Assembly: GCA_002197995.1 (NCBI GenBank)
Contig: NGZR01000002.1
Location: forward strand, 2,356,001 to 2,420,000
DNA: 64,000 nt
Origin: Gaeumannomyces sp. JS-464
Lineage: Eukaryota; Ascomycota; Sordariomycetes; Magnaporthales; Magnaporthaceae
Reading direction: 5' to 3'
Part shown: positions 36,616-47,488 of the stretch, piece by piece
Layout of the letters: the number at the start of each line of letters is the position of its first letter
How positions within the stretch are numbered: the first letter of the stretch is position 1
Translations under genes and position numbers: made by a program
Notes under the pieces: generated by a model
Told to the model about the DNA's origin: nothing
Seen by the model: the letters and a program-made list of their open reading frames with translations, nothing else
Database searches by the model: none

Positions 36616-37141
36616 TGTTACAATTAGGCTTTTGCTTTTAAGGTAGGGCCGCTTAAAAAAGGTGTTTTAAATAGTACGCTTGCAAATCGTCGGGTAACTT
36701 AGTAACAGTAATTTGGATTGCTTGCTTAAAAGGGTGTTTTAAAGCTAACTTAAGTTAATTAATGCCGAAGTTTTAATTTAAACTATTTAAAACAAGTAAG
36801 AAATCCGTTTCCTTATATGCCTGGTTCCTTTTTTTTGTTTTTTGTTTAAATTTGTCGTTTTGTCCTAAAGTTTTACAAATTTATAAATCCCTTTTAAATT
36901 TGTCGCTTTATCCCGAGTTTTTACATATCCACAAATCCTTTTTGGATTTGTTGCTTTATCCCGTGTTTTTACAAATTCATAAATCCCTTTTGGATTTGTC
37001 GTTTTATCCCAAGTTTTTACAGATTTATAAATCCTTTTTAAGTAATTTGTTTAGTTACGTAACTCCTATCTTTTGTTTTAAAAGTAGGGTTAAAAGTTAC
37101 GTAAACCCCTCCTTTTTAGGGTTTGCACGCTGGTCGTAACA
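36616..37141 (-). repeat. 526-bp LTR of the minus-strand Gypsy relic
   Basis: It starts TGTTACAATTAGGC and ends GCTGGTCGTAACA (TG...CA). A second copy, 452 bp and with fewer internal tandem repeats, lies at 47023-47474. Further right (37142-37276) its end section is repeated, finishing gctggtcgtagca. Confidence 0.7.
36849..37044. repeat. 57-bp tandem repeat inside LTR, about 3.5 copies
   Basis: Units start with (g/a)(a/g)atttgtcgctttatccc and end acaaatcc. Period 57 is a multiple of three, so the + strand stays open as a repeated 19-residue hydrophobic text (36852-37139). This is a repeat artefact, not a gene. Shorter versions occur at about 47255-47370 and 48055-48170. Confidence 0.85.
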
Positions 37142-37480
37142 CTTTGTCCATAAATCTAAAAATCCTGCTTAAATAAGCCTGTTACGTGCTCCCGTATGTC
37201 CTGGTAGTGCGGGGTAAAAACACCGCTTAGCGCCCCTCCCGTTTTATGTTTTAAGGTTTGCATGCTGGTCGTAGCAAGTTTTTGGATTTATCCGTTTTTA
37301 GCCTTTTTAAGCACGCTTACCGCAAAATAACCGGCTCCTAAGCTTTATTTACCTGTTTAACTGTGGTAGGAAAGCGTTAATTTTTACAAACTTATACCTT
37401 TTTAAAATCGCAAGCCCTTACCCTTTATATAATTAGGTCGGGGTGGTTAGCATTCGGCTTTTGGCCCCGGAATATACGGA
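37142..37480. other. LTR-derived transition to base-balanced DNA
   Basis: This holds a partial duplicate of the LTR end (to 37276) and then unassigned sequence. AT content falls sharply after about 37440. Confidence 0.5.
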
Positions 37481-37689
37481 AGCCCCTATCGAGCCGACTT
37501 TTACTTGAAAACTGCAACGAAACGACCGACGATTCCAAATTTAACAATCCGCAAAGGATAACAGGGCAAAACAGCGTTTAACGGTCCTTTTCGGCTGTCC
37601 CAGGTACTTTGGGAAACTCCCAAACAAAGTCGAGAGTTGGCCTCCTAAATTAGCGCCACTAAGGCCCGGCTTTCGGCAAGCCTTACGGC

Positions 37690-37965
37690 CCGACTTTTTT
37701 TCCCGGAAAGTCCAAAAAAGCTACCAGGCACGTAAATTCGAACTGGCTAAGGCTTAGCAAAAATTAGGCGGCTAATTAAAGGCCGAATTGGAAGCACGGC
37801 GGCCTCGTAAAAAAGGCGGGTGGTCCAAACCCCAACCAGACCTTCGTTAATATCCGCCGCGTTGCAAAGGCAGGGGGCAAATTAAGGAGGCAAATGATGC
37901 AGCATCAGAAAGAGCGTCAAATTCTGATCAGGAATCTATATACAGTTGTATTGGGGTTAATTAAA
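37690..37965 (+). pseudogene. Possible transposase C-terminal tail
   Basis: In shifting + frames the sequence reads YQARKFELAKA, KAELEARRPRKKGG, then NPNQTFVNI, then an acidic/serine end QIKEANDAASERASNSDQE followed by a stop. This resembles the basic-then-acidic tails of pogo-like transposases (DPNT.F..I). Two stops and at least one frameshift are present. No terminus was found, so the identity is tentative. Confidence 0.3.
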
Positions 37966-39299
37966 TAGAGGTAGAAATTTGCAGTTAAATGCACTAGGTT
38001 TGGTGTTGATCGGATTTGCTTTGGGTGGCTTAACAGGGGGGGGCTCCGACTTATCTTCTTTGCCTTGTCCATGTTGTTTGCGTTGCTGCCAGTTCTTTTT
38101 GGAGAATCCCGTGGCTGTCATCTGGACCGTAGCATCAGGCTCTTTCGCCATAGCTATGACTGCGATGCTGGCCTCTCTAATGACTAATTACGTGGATCGC
38201 TGCGCTGGGTGTGGTCGCCACTGTTAGATCGAGGCGGGAAGCCGCTGCTACCATCTAAAACACTCCATGCTACAGAGTATTGAATAAACGGCCAGCGTCC
38301 GCATTTTCCAGCCTATTCACTGCCACAGAAGACTAAAGGGCCGGTGGAAGCTTATCGCGCCTTGTCGTGGCTCTTCGTTATATCTCCCTCGCTCTATAGG
38401 TTGCTAGTCATGTCTGGAATAGGAAAGATGGGTCCTTCTCAAGGGCGACATTTAACCCGCCCCTCGAAGAGGAAGGGTGATGACGAAGCGCAAGGCAACA
38501 TATGCATCAATTGTTAGGACACGACCATCTTAGGGATGGCGGGAAGGAGGTCTCTCGCATGGGGGGTCGACCCTGAGATTACCTAAGCAGGGATTACTTA
38601 CAGTCGCGCTGCCACGCGCTCCCTTGCCTCATCTCCTCTTGTTAAATCCAGAAAAAAAAACACAACTTGCGTAACTGCTAACGCGACACCCACCTGACGT
38701 GCTCCGTGAAAATACCGGCGGGCGCGATGTGCGTTCGGAGATTCGATGATTCACTGACTTCAGCCAAGCTCCTCAGCATTACTTTATGTTTTTTATCATA
38801 TCTTTTTCAACATTAACGAGTAATAAGACCTCTGGTACGATAATGACGCCCGTTACTATATGCCCTTTAAAGTCGAGCCAGCAGCTAACTATGCTCCTAA
38901 CCTTCCTCCGGATGTAGGGTCACGAGCGCTCCCCTTCAACAATTTCACAGCCCCAGGGTGGGCTGGGGGGCACAACCAGCTCGCGGGAATCGGCGACATT
39001 AAGTTGGCCAAAAGCGGATAACCGCGGTATTTGCAATGGACCCAGCTCCAAGGCCACGGCCCTCACGCAAACAGCAGTGGCTTTTTTTGATGCTGACGAC
39101 ACCTGAGATAGCATTGCCCTCCACTTCGCGAGTGACATCCACAGAAAGGCTACTCCACAAGCACCAGGTAAGTCTCATCCACTGGCCCGGACGCCAGGTC
39201 TGACGGTTGGAGCTAGTTTCCCTTTGCTCTTGCAAGATAGCTAGAGTGGAACTAAGGACTGACAAGCTTCCCGCCGATTTCGACTACAGATCCTACAAA
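37966..39299. other. Base-balanced intergenic DNA, no supported gene
   Basis: Short open stretches occur on both strands (82-88 codons), but none has a recognisable domain or a convincing intron pattern. There is no RIP signature here. Confidence 0.5.
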
Positions 39300-39307
39300 C
39301 ATAAAAT
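39300..39307. repeat. Left 8-bp target-site duplication of MULE
   Basis: cataaaat, repeated exactly at 40485-40492. Confidence 0.85.
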
Positions 39308-40484
39308 GAGGCTCAAACCGGGCACGCACCCTATTTGTTATTTGCACGCACCCCCACCCCGATATCGGCCCCCATGTAATTTTTATAACGCGCCCATATA
39401 AACGAACATAGGCTTTAATGCACGGCTAAAAGTAAATAAACAAAGGCATCAAATTGAAGTTATGGTTAAGTGCAAATAAGCAGTAAATTATTAAAAGCCC
39501 GGTTTTGAACCACCAAATTACATAGGAAAAGTACAGGGGCACGACGTTAAGGCCGTCTATCTAGGGCTACAGAAGTGCTTAGGGGCTCGCAAAGGGATCA
39601 AAAAACTCCTTTGGAGACGGCGCAGACGCTGGAAACGGTGCAAAGGCCTCCCTGGCAGGCGTTGAGTGCAGGGGAGTGCCGAGAATAAGCACCCAATCCT
39701 CGTCAGCCTCGTCACGTGCCTGTAGAGAGGCACCCAATTCGTGTTGGGAGTAATCCCGCCTGGCGCCGGCACGGATACCGGTGCGAGTGCTCTTGCGAGG
39801 CCCCGGCCGTACCGGCGCCGCGTTGAAGGGCCCCTGGCCTGGCGGACGGCCTTTGCGAGTACCGACCGGCTCAGTCACCCGGAGTAAAGGATCCTCCGTA
39901 TCCCGGCTGCCCTCCTGCAGCCAAAAACGGTGCACTGAATCGGCCTGCAGGCCCGGGAAGTTGGGGTCGTCTTTTTGAGCGCAATGCAGGTCCAGGAGCT
40001 CGTGCGCGCAGGGCAGGCCGTACTGCTTACGCGTAGAACGGGTGCAGGGAGGTAGGCGTAGGCCGTCGGGGTGCCGCCGGGAGGGTAACGTTGCCAACGC
40101 CCGGCCGTGAATTTGATCCAGGAGATCAAGGCACCAAAAGGAGGCCCGCAAAGGCAGTTGGCCTACCCAACGCCGGCCGCAAGAATCCCACCGGATCTTG
40201 GTCCCAGAGGCTTGTTGGCGGTCCCGGAAGGCCGTGATCCGGTGCGTTGTTTGCTTGAAAGTAACCTCTTCAACGTGCTGCAACGTGGGTTATTGCTTTG
40301 CCAAAAAAAAAAAAAAAAAAAATGCGCGGAACACGATTAACAATGGGCCAGAAATGCTGCAAAGTTAATTCTGCAAGCAAAATTACGTGTAGAGCGAAAC
40401 CGGAACGCAAAGGCGGTGCACAGACCCAAAGTGGAGTAGGGTGCGTGCAAATAACAAAAAGGGTGCGTGCCCGGTTTGAGCCTC
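39308..40484 (-). mobile_element. Mutator-like element, 1177 bp, internally deleted
   Basis: Inverted terminal repeats of about 45 bp begin GAGGCTCAAACCGGGCACGC (39308) and end with its complement at 40484; only one mismatch is seen in the first 40 positions. An exact 8-bp duplication, CATAAAAT, flanks the element. The minus-strand ORF inside ends a MULE-type transposase. It is not RIP-mutated, so it is younger than the AT-rich relics or a single copy. Confidence 0.85.
39579..40283 (-). pseudogene. C-terminal fragment of a MULE transposase (SWIM-like)
   Basis: This 234-codon open stretch inside the terminal repeats corresponds to only the last third of a normal Mutator-like transposase (usually 600-900 residues). 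RSTRKQYGLPCAHELLDLH, with an earlier Cys in LPPC, matches the SWIM zinc-finger signature (C...YGLPC.H) that closes MULE transposases. The DDE catalytic core is absent, so the element cannot transpose itself. The tail is rich in P/S/A, ending FDPFASP. A run of about 20 A lies just upstream (about 40302-40321). The start codon is only the first ATG in frame. The alternative of an hAT element (also 8-bp duplications) is less likely because of the SWIM motif and the long terminal repeats. Confidence 0.65.
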
Positions 40485-40492
40485 CATAAAAT
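40485..40492. repeat. Right 8-bp target-site duplication of MULE
   Basis: cataaaat, identical to 39300-39307. Confidence 0.85.
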
Positions 40493-41217
40493 GGATTTGC
40501 GCGAACGAGTCGGCACCGTTCTCACCTGGATCAGCCGAACTGGAAGACAAGCAAGGTGGAAACTGCTCGGGCGACCGCAAAGAAGGGTGATAATGCTGGG
40601 GACTTGTGTGTAGCAAACGTCCGGCTCAAAGTACGACAGACCGTTGGGGGAAATGGACACCTGCTAGTGTCACGACACTGCCTGCATACCTATATATATA
40701 TATTGAGGAATCCGAACGGTCACTGCATATGGGCCTATCCAAGGCAGAGTGTTCCCTTTCTTTTGCGAAAGCTTCCACCCATTCCTTGGACGTGCCGCGG
40801 ATCTTCAGCATCTTGTAAACCTGGCCGAGCTGTGGACTTCTTTGTGCGTTGGCCGCTACTGGCAAGTGGGTGGCACGACTGCAAGGCCTGGGTGGCTGGG
40901 TGGAGGCGGCCCTGCAAGATGCCGCATAGGCGGGATAAAGGTCGGAAGCCGAGGCCAGGGTATTGTGAAGCCGAAAGGAGACGAGGCCGGCGGGAGAGAA
41001 CAGCTTCCTGCAGAGCCCACAGACGCTGCATCCGCGACGGTGTGGTCAGAAAAAGACGCGTGGAATCCAGCGAGGGGGCATCCAGTGCGAAGCAGGTAAC
41101 CTGGATCTGGAAGCCTAGGACGATGGTAATGTCTGCTTTACGTTTGCAAAGTACAAAAGGTGATGTCTACCTGTCCGGCTTGAAAAGCGACGAAAATATC
41201 CAGCCTCTTCGCGTGGC
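40493..41217. other. Intergenic DNA between MULE and SDR gene
   Basis: A 224-codon + strand open stretch (40556-41230) has no recognisable domain and a biased, low-quality composition, and it runs antisense into the end of the SDR gene. I do not annotate it as a gene. The region presumably holds the SDR 3' UTR next to 41217. Confidence 0.5.
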
Positions 41218-42159
41218 TCACCAGGAGTAAACACCCTCCTTGTGAAGAATACCCTTGCCCTCGTCCTCGTCCCTAGCCCCTTCGATGATACTCAAAAGCG
41301 TGCGCCCGGACACGTCGGGATCGCCGGCGCCGCCCCATCCTGTGCGGGCGTCCTCGCCCGTGCCCCGCAGGTTGGATACCACATAGCCCGGGCACATTAC
41401 AAACACCTTGGTTTTGCTGTCGGAAAAAACGACCTTTTCGACAACGCTAACCATATTCAACGCGGCCTTACTAACGGCATAAGGAATGCCGCTTTGGCCG
41501 AAACTCGCGTAAGCAGCGGCCATTTCGGGCGTTTTGGCGATGGACCCTGCAGTGCTCGAGATGTACACGGAGCGCGGATCGGCTGATTTGTCGAGAAGCG
41601 GGCGGAAGGTCCGCGAGACGGTAGACGGCCCGACGACGTTGACCTCGAGGACCGACTTGAAGGCGTCCTCGAAGGAGCCCGCGCCCGTTGCGAGGTTGCC
41701 CTCGTTGTCCTTGACGTAGGCCACGGCGCCGTTATTGACCAGGGCGTCTAGGCGCCCGAAGCGCTCCTCGACCGCCCTGGCCGCGCGCCCGACCGAGGCC
41801 GGGTCCGTCTGGTCGAGCTGCAACGCCGACACGGTGCCTTTGAGCTGGCCTGTCGCCTCGAGCTTTTCCACCGCGCCCTGGGCCTTTTCCAGCGTGCGGG
41901 CCGTCACGAAGACGTGGTATTTATCGGATGAGCTCGCTATCACCCTGGCGCTAGCGAAGCCCACGCCGCCGTTGGCCCCTGGACACGTATGGGTCGTTGT
42001 TAGCATGTCAGTCCTTCACCGTGGGTGTCTGCGAGGAGAAATCACCTGGCGGCAAGAAAGTGCGGCTAGGCCGCCACCGATGCGTGGTGTGCGGGGGACA
42101 GGGCGTGCTGGGGGGGTGGGGGCCACACCGGTAATCAGGACAGCGATAGATGGTGCCAT
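41218..42159 (-). CDS. Short-chain dehydrogenase/reductase, two exons
   Basis: This is a classical SDR oxidoreductase, probably NAD(P)H-dependent and cytosolic, acting on a carbonyl or alcohol substrate that cannot be named from sequence. Exon 1 is 42159-42129 (31 nt), the intron 42128-41979 (150 bp), and exon 2 41978-41218. Splicing restores MAPSIAVLITGANGGVGFAS, putting the cofactor motif TGxxGGxG at residues 10-17; without it the frame would begin with an odd MLTTTHTC sequence. The intron has GT...AG ends and a gctaac branch-like site about 20 nt before the acceptor. The spliced product is 263 residues, normal for the family. Further motifs are VNNGA, YISSTAG (catalytic Ser region) and YAVSKAALN (catalytic Tyr and Lys). 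The frame is intact and the codons are GC-rich. It has no adjacent gene partner; the NRPS starts 8 kb away. Homologs include fungal carbonyl-reductase-like SDRs. Confidence 0.88.
41979..42128 (-). other. Intron of the SDR gene (150 bp)
   Basis: The donor is G|GTGTGG, the acceptor CCAG|GG, with a gctaac element near the 3' side. Removing it joins ITG to ANGGVG in frame. The donor is not the commonest fungal GTRAGT, so it may be weak. Confidence 0.75.
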
Positions 42160-43679
42160 GCTTTCGACTTGATCTCAAGCAAAAGCCTCACAGTGGCCAC
42201 GATGATGGTCCGATTTGCGGCCGCGATGGTGTTTTTTTCTTCTTTTTTTTTTGCCTGGGACACACGGATAGAAAGTGCCTGGGGAGAAGACAGCTGGGAT
42301 GACACCGTTGGGCCTGACAGGAGACGGGAAGTTGCTGATTGTGCCGGTTAACGCATGCCATAGGACCGAGCGAAGGGAACGACAGACAGCCGTCCGAACC
42401 TGGGCGGGAGGCCGCAATTGTTGTTAACTACTCCCGAACCATTTGGAAGAATGGCATCGAAGCTAGTCACCGATATGCATCAGTACCAACTAGGGATATC
42501 CCGGGCTAAGTAAGCCGCTCCCCCTCCGTCCAATGTATTGGCTTGTCCGGCCTCTGGCGTAGTCACCCGACTCACTGTTTCATCGACGCTTGAGCGCCGT
42601 GCCGGGCTGGCCCGATTCTGACTCAACGGTGTGCATCTTCAGTCTTGGATCAGAGGCCCAGGCCGAGACCCTAAAAAAATCCGATTGCACTGAGCAAAGA
42701 GGTGCCGAGGCTCCATATATCGTCAGACTGCCTTTAGATTCATGGCGCAGAAACTCATTTGGAGCGCTGTGCATCTATTCGTAAATCCCGTATTACCGTG
42801 CAGAGCCCGAATGCCAAGTGGATGCTGAGGCGGTGCATCCATCAGCCCCTGGGCATACATTCACTGCATATTGCAAAGTAGAGGTGCTTGTAGCAGACCA
42901 ATTGGCTTGATCTTTACCTTTAAGGAACTGTAAGAAAAGCTATTTGAGGGTAGGGGACCCTCGGGCTCTGTATACATGGGCGTGCAGCAGGAGTAGAAAG
43001 TCTCGCTCGGCGACGTCGAAGGTTTGTGACTCGTTAGCGAGCACCTGCGACGACGACGACGAGGGCCGCGATATCTGACTCTGGTCGGGGATCGCCGGAC
43101 GTGCCCACTACTTTGCGACAAAATCCCTGGGGAAGATGGCGGTCTAGGAGGGATGGTGAACTGTCACCGCCACTCGCCAGGAAGTGAGTTTAAAAGATGC
43201 CGAACTGCCAAGACCTCGCTAATTTGTGCGGAATATGGCAACAATGAGCAGCAAGTCATTGGGAGTGGCTCTCCATGATCCCAATGCGGAAAAACATGCA
43301 CAAACCTGCTAGGAAAGGTGTCGAGTCGAGGCACCACGTCGCAGCTATACATGACATGGTTTACACATGGCAATATTAGCACGAGCAGGCCGTTTGACTA
43401 AGGGCCCTGCTCGGTGAGGTTGGCGGATACCGTTGGGACCCATAAAGTCTAAAACCCATTGAACCCATTTCCAAATGGGCTTAACAGGCCTTAACCATGG
43501 GCAGAGAAAGGGCCGGCGCTGGCATTTGCAGGCAAGCAGGCAAACAAAAGGCGACAATGATTTAGCCGTTAGTTGAGTCCAACAGGAGCCGACGAAAAAG
43601 CCCCAATGAGGGCGGGTGGCCCGTGCGGGGCCGACTAGAAGATTTAAAAACCTATTAGGGCTCCCATTAAGCACAAGCT
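42160..43679. other. Base-balanced intergenic DNA, no supported gene
   Basis: This includes the SDR upstream region. Open stretches up to 109 codons (43345-43674, minus) show no domain. The boundary to RIP-type sequence is sharp near 43670. Confidence 0.5.
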
Positions 43680-43934
43680 AAATACTTAACGAAATTGTAA
43701 GGATTTAGCGTAAAGTTAAATGGGTAATAAATTAAGTGGGTTTTAAATTTTTTTAAAAAAAGGCTTTTAATAAAATAATGTAAAGTGAAAGTTTTAAACC
43801 GATTTTTAATGCTTATAATAATTTGGTTTACCACTTTATTTCGTAAACCACCTTGTCGCACACCCATAAATGCATACAAAAAACGTCGGTACACTTTGTT
43901 TAACTTATAGTAAAAAAATTTAAAAATTTAACTA
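43680..43934. other. AT-rich relic DNA at island edge
   Basis: RIP-like composition; nothing recognisable. Confidence 0.5.
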
Positions 43935-44195
43935 ACGTAGTTCATTAGTGTGTGCCACATATTAGCGAATGCCACACTTTAACATTTTATGTTAAACGCG
44001 ATGTTTAACACTTTTATTAACTCGGTTAATTTAAATTTAAATTTAATTAAATTTAAAACAGTTATACCGTGGTTTACAAGTAAGTGGAACATATAAGCGA
44101 GTAAAACACGTGGAAAATGCATATTAAATGCGATTTTCGATACTTTTACTAACTCGGTTAATTTAAACGCAAATTTAATTAAATTAAAACTGTTA
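43935..44195. repeat. Two tandem half-MITE units, about 130 bp each
   Basis: Units 43935-44065 and 44066-44195 each begin (a/c)cgt(a/g)gttta/c-like after TA and contain cgatgttt/cgattttcgatac, then ttactaactcggttaattta. This sequence equals one arm of the 427-bp MITE at 10334-10760. So two single arms lie head to tail rather than head to head. A minus-strand open stretch across both (43979-44245) is a repeat by-product. Confidence 0.7.
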
Positions 44196-44760
44196 ACGTA
44201 ATTTACAAATAAATGGCGCATATAAACAACTAGCGCGTTTTCCATCGCGATTCGCGTTTTTTATTTCCAATTTTAATGTTTAAATAATTAATTACAAATA
44301 ACGTTAACATTTAGCGAAGCTAAAATCGTTTTCGTTATACGGGTAATTTAATTTAATTTAATGTTTAATGTGCGTTTAGTAGTTAAAATTTACAACGTTT
44401 TTAAAAGCACGTTACGTTGCCGACGCGTTAATTAATTTGTTTAATATAATAATATGTTTAAATTACAAAAATTAACGAAATTCGAAAAAAAGTGTTTATT
44501 AAATACATATTTAAACTGGATTTTCGCGCATTTTTTTCCTGGTTTTTTAATAATAAAAATATAATTATCCGATTGTTCGCGAAACGCGACCCGCGCGCCG
44601 TTAGTAAAAACTGGGTCGCGAATTTCGTTAAACGCCGCGTAAAGCTCGGCACGCGTTAAATTCGAAAATACGATTATTAAAAAGCCAAATGTAAAAATCC
44701 TAAGCTTATTTTTGCGTAATTCGATTTTATACGAAATATTATAGCTAAATAACGTGGTGT
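44196..44760 (+). mobile_element. Pogo/Fot1-like transposon, partial copy F
   Basis: The left terminus acgtaatttacaaataaatgg follows TA at 44194-44195. Its subterminal sequence matches the right end of copy C, giving a plus-strand orientation. At about 44458-44690 the transposase N-terminal region reads LQKLTKFEKKCLLNTYL.. and then NATRAPL and ISLNAA. The element is truncated near 44760, where another TA/acgtggtgtaccacc-like end appears. It is dead. Confidence 0.65.
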
Positions 44761-45004
44761 ACCACCGAGTCGAATAAACTATTAAATTGGACAATTGTAA
44801 ACGCGACGCGTCGCGTTAACTTTTTATTTAAACATTTCGACATTTACGTAATAAATTCGCAATTTAAAAAATCCAAAGTAATTTTTGCTTTATTAGCAAT
44901 TAAAAATAATTCGAAATTTAACATGCGTGTTACAGCAAAGCTTTATAATATCCCCATTTTTACATTAAGCGACCGACGTTACGGTTAACATGTTCGACTT
45001 AATA
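44761..45004. other. AT-rich spacer between pogo fragments
   Basis: No recognisable feature apart from RIP composition. Confidence 0.4.
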
Positions 45005-46605
45005 ACAAGTTTAATTTCCAAAAATTAACGGAATTTAAAAAAAGCGTTTGTTAAATACATATTTAAGCTAAATTTCCGAGCATTTTTTCCCTAACCTTTT
45101 GGTTTTAAAAATATAGCTAGCCGATTATTCGCCGAACGCAACGTGAGCACCGTCGGCAAATGCTAAATCGACAAGTTCGTTAAACGCCGCGTAAAGCTTA
45201 ATACGCGTTAAATTCGAAAGTACAATTATTAAAAAGCTAAATGCGAAAATCCCAAGCTCGTTTTTACGTAATTCGATCCTATACGGAACATTATAATTAA
45301 ATATAGCATTTTAAATAACACCATTTACAATTTCGATAAACCCGTTTTTTTATAAGCATAATCGCTGCCGTTAAAGTTAAAATAACGTTAAAAAACCGTA
45401 ATAAAGCAAAACTAATTTAGTTTAGCTACCGGAAATAAGTTATAATTATTTAAAAGGTTAATAATTGCAGTTAAACGATTTTTTTTCTTATTATCGTTAA
45501 AAAGCAGTACTATTTAGCTAATTAGTATTTCGAAACCGACTTTCCACGTAATTAAATTATCGCAATAAATGTTATTGGGTAAATTATAAACGAATTTGGT
45601 TTGAAATAAATCCAGCATTTTAATAAATACATTACAATTCGTTTTACAAAAATTTATCGTTTATTAGTGCTAAACGGCTACAAAAGCTATTATTTAACGG
45701 ATTTAAAACGTTATTATTAAAAATATAATATTATTACGCTTTGCATATTTTCGCATTCGTTTTACTTTTTTAACTGTTTAATATTAAGTATTTCGGTTTA
45801 ATAAAACGGGCGTACAGTTAATAAATCGAAAATTTAATAAAATTATAACTTAATTACATAAGTAAGATCGAGTTCTTTTTAGCGTTTAAAACGGCAATTT
45901 TTAATTTTATAATTAAAGGAAATATTTAAAAAGGTTTTTAAAAAAGCTGCCGTTGCTTTTTTTAATTTAAAATCGGGTTTAAAAAAGGTAAATGTAAAGC
46001 TACAAACTTTAACTTTTTCGAAAACGCTATTAAACAACCCTAAACTTTAAACTTTCAAAACGCTTAAAACGGTTAAAAAAGCAACTTTGTAGTTTAAACA
46101 TATTAAAATTCGAATTTTTAATTACTAAAACAGCTTTTCGATATTTATGCTAACGGTTATAAATTAATTTACGAAAAGGGTTAAAGTAATTATACATCGG
46201 GTTAACTTGTTAAAAAAAGTGCTTTAAATTACGAAAAGCAAACAAAGCATTAAGCAAACGCTAAAAGGTTAAAAAAACACGTATTTAATTAAAAAGGTTA
46301 TTTATTATAAACGAAATACAAAATGTTTTAAACTAGCAGGAATTAAATAAATAGCTATAGCAAAAAATGCGCGATTATAAAAGTTAAAAAAGGCGATAAT
46401 AACTCGTTAGCGATATAACATTTACGGTAAAACTGGACAAAAATACGCGCATTTGTTAAAAGGAAATAAAAATGTTTAATATATATAGTTTCAAATAGTT
46501 TAAATAAATTCTTAGCGTTATTAAGTTAATATAAGCGTCGATTATTAAATGGTTAAATTTAAATGCGTTATTTACTAATATGCGTTATTTACTAAGAAAG
46601 TACGT
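45005..46605 (+). mobile_element. Pogo/Fot1-like transposon, partial copy G
   Basis: This 1.6-kb stretch is homologous to the reverse complement of copies A-C from the transposase N-terminal region (FQKLTEFKKSVC-like at about 45010) to the right terminus ...gtacgt (46605) followed by TA at 46606-46607. The left terminus is missing. The right subterminal sequence matches the left end of copy C. RIP has closed all frames. Confidence 0.7.
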
Positions 46606-46607
46606 TA

Positions 46608-46798
46608 ACTTTTAGCATTTAAATTATATTTTTAATTTAAGTTTAATTTTAAAATCGAACGGTTTATATTTAAAAAGTAGCGTTTTTAGGTTTTTTTTAA
46701 ACAATTTTTCGTATTTGTAGTATTTTTTTTTAAAACATTTGCGAGCCGTTTTTTATCGTTACTTTAATCGTTTTAATCGTTTCCAGTTTAAATAGTTT
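46608..46798. other. AT-rich relic spacer
   Basis: Short RIP-type stretch with no identifiable motif. Confidence 0.4.
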
Positions 46799-47022
46799 TG
46801 TAAAAATATAAGGTTTTAATTAAGGCGTGCTTACGCTAATTACAATAGCTAACAAGGTTATGTTTAATTAGTACAGGCTTTATTAAGCACTACAAGTAGT
46901 GCTGGCAAAGCCTTAAGCTTAGTAGGTAGTACAGGCTTATATTGTAGGAAGGAGGCGCTAAAAGTCGCCTTTTTTATATACCCTCCGACATCGATCCCGC
47001 GGGCCACCCGCTTAAAAGGGTT
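46799..47022 (+). repeat. R1d: truncated R1 repeat
   Basis: This holds the first 224 bp of the R1 repeat (TGTAAAAATATAAGGTTTT... to gatcccgcgggccacccgc), cut off where the LTR copy at 47023 begins. Confidence 0.75.
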
Positions 47023-47474
47023 TATTACAATTAGGGGTTTACTTTTAAAGTAGGGCACTTCGGGGGTGGAAAGGACAGTTTCGCTGGTACTAGTAAATAA
47101 AAAAAAACGTAATTTAAAAGGACAATTTAATTGCTTACTTTAGGAAATGCTTAAAGCTAACTTAGGTTAATTAATACCGAAACCTTAGTTAAAACTACCA
47201 AAAATTATAAAAAATCCATTTTTTAAATATACGTTGCTTTTGTTTTAATAAGTTTTAAATTTATTGCTTTGCTATAAATTTGTAAATTTCGCTTGGATTT
47301 ATTGCTTTGTTATAAATCCACAAATTTCGTTTAAATTTATTGCTTTGTTACAAATTTATAAATCCTGCTCGGGGCACGTAACTTTACGTGCTTTAATGCG
47401 GGGCAAAAGCACTATTTAGAGCCTTTTTCGTACGTCGGTCCTGTTATTTAAAAGCTTATATGCTGGTCGTAACA
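47023..47474 (-). repeat. Second copy of the 526-bp LTR family (452 bp)
   Basis: It runs from tattacaattagggg to ttatatgctggtcgtaaca and is colinear with 36616-37141 but with fewer of the 57-bp-type units. It is a probable solo LTR; no internal region is adjacent, and no clear 5-bp duplication is visible. Confidence 0.65.
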
Positions 47475-47488
47475 TTAGGTTTCCCTTT

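Noticed and set aside
36852..37139. 95-codon protein with 19-residue repeats
   Set aside because: It is the translation of a 57-bp tandem repeat within an LTR.
39308..40484. Calling the 8-bp-duplication element an hAT transposon
   Set aside because: hAT also makes 8-bp duplications, but the enclosed SWIM-like C...YGLPC.H motif and about 45-bp terminal repeats fit Mutator-like elements better.
40556..41230. 224-codon plus-strand ORF
   Set aside because: No recognisable domain, overlaps the 3' end of the SDR gene antisense, and changes character along its length.
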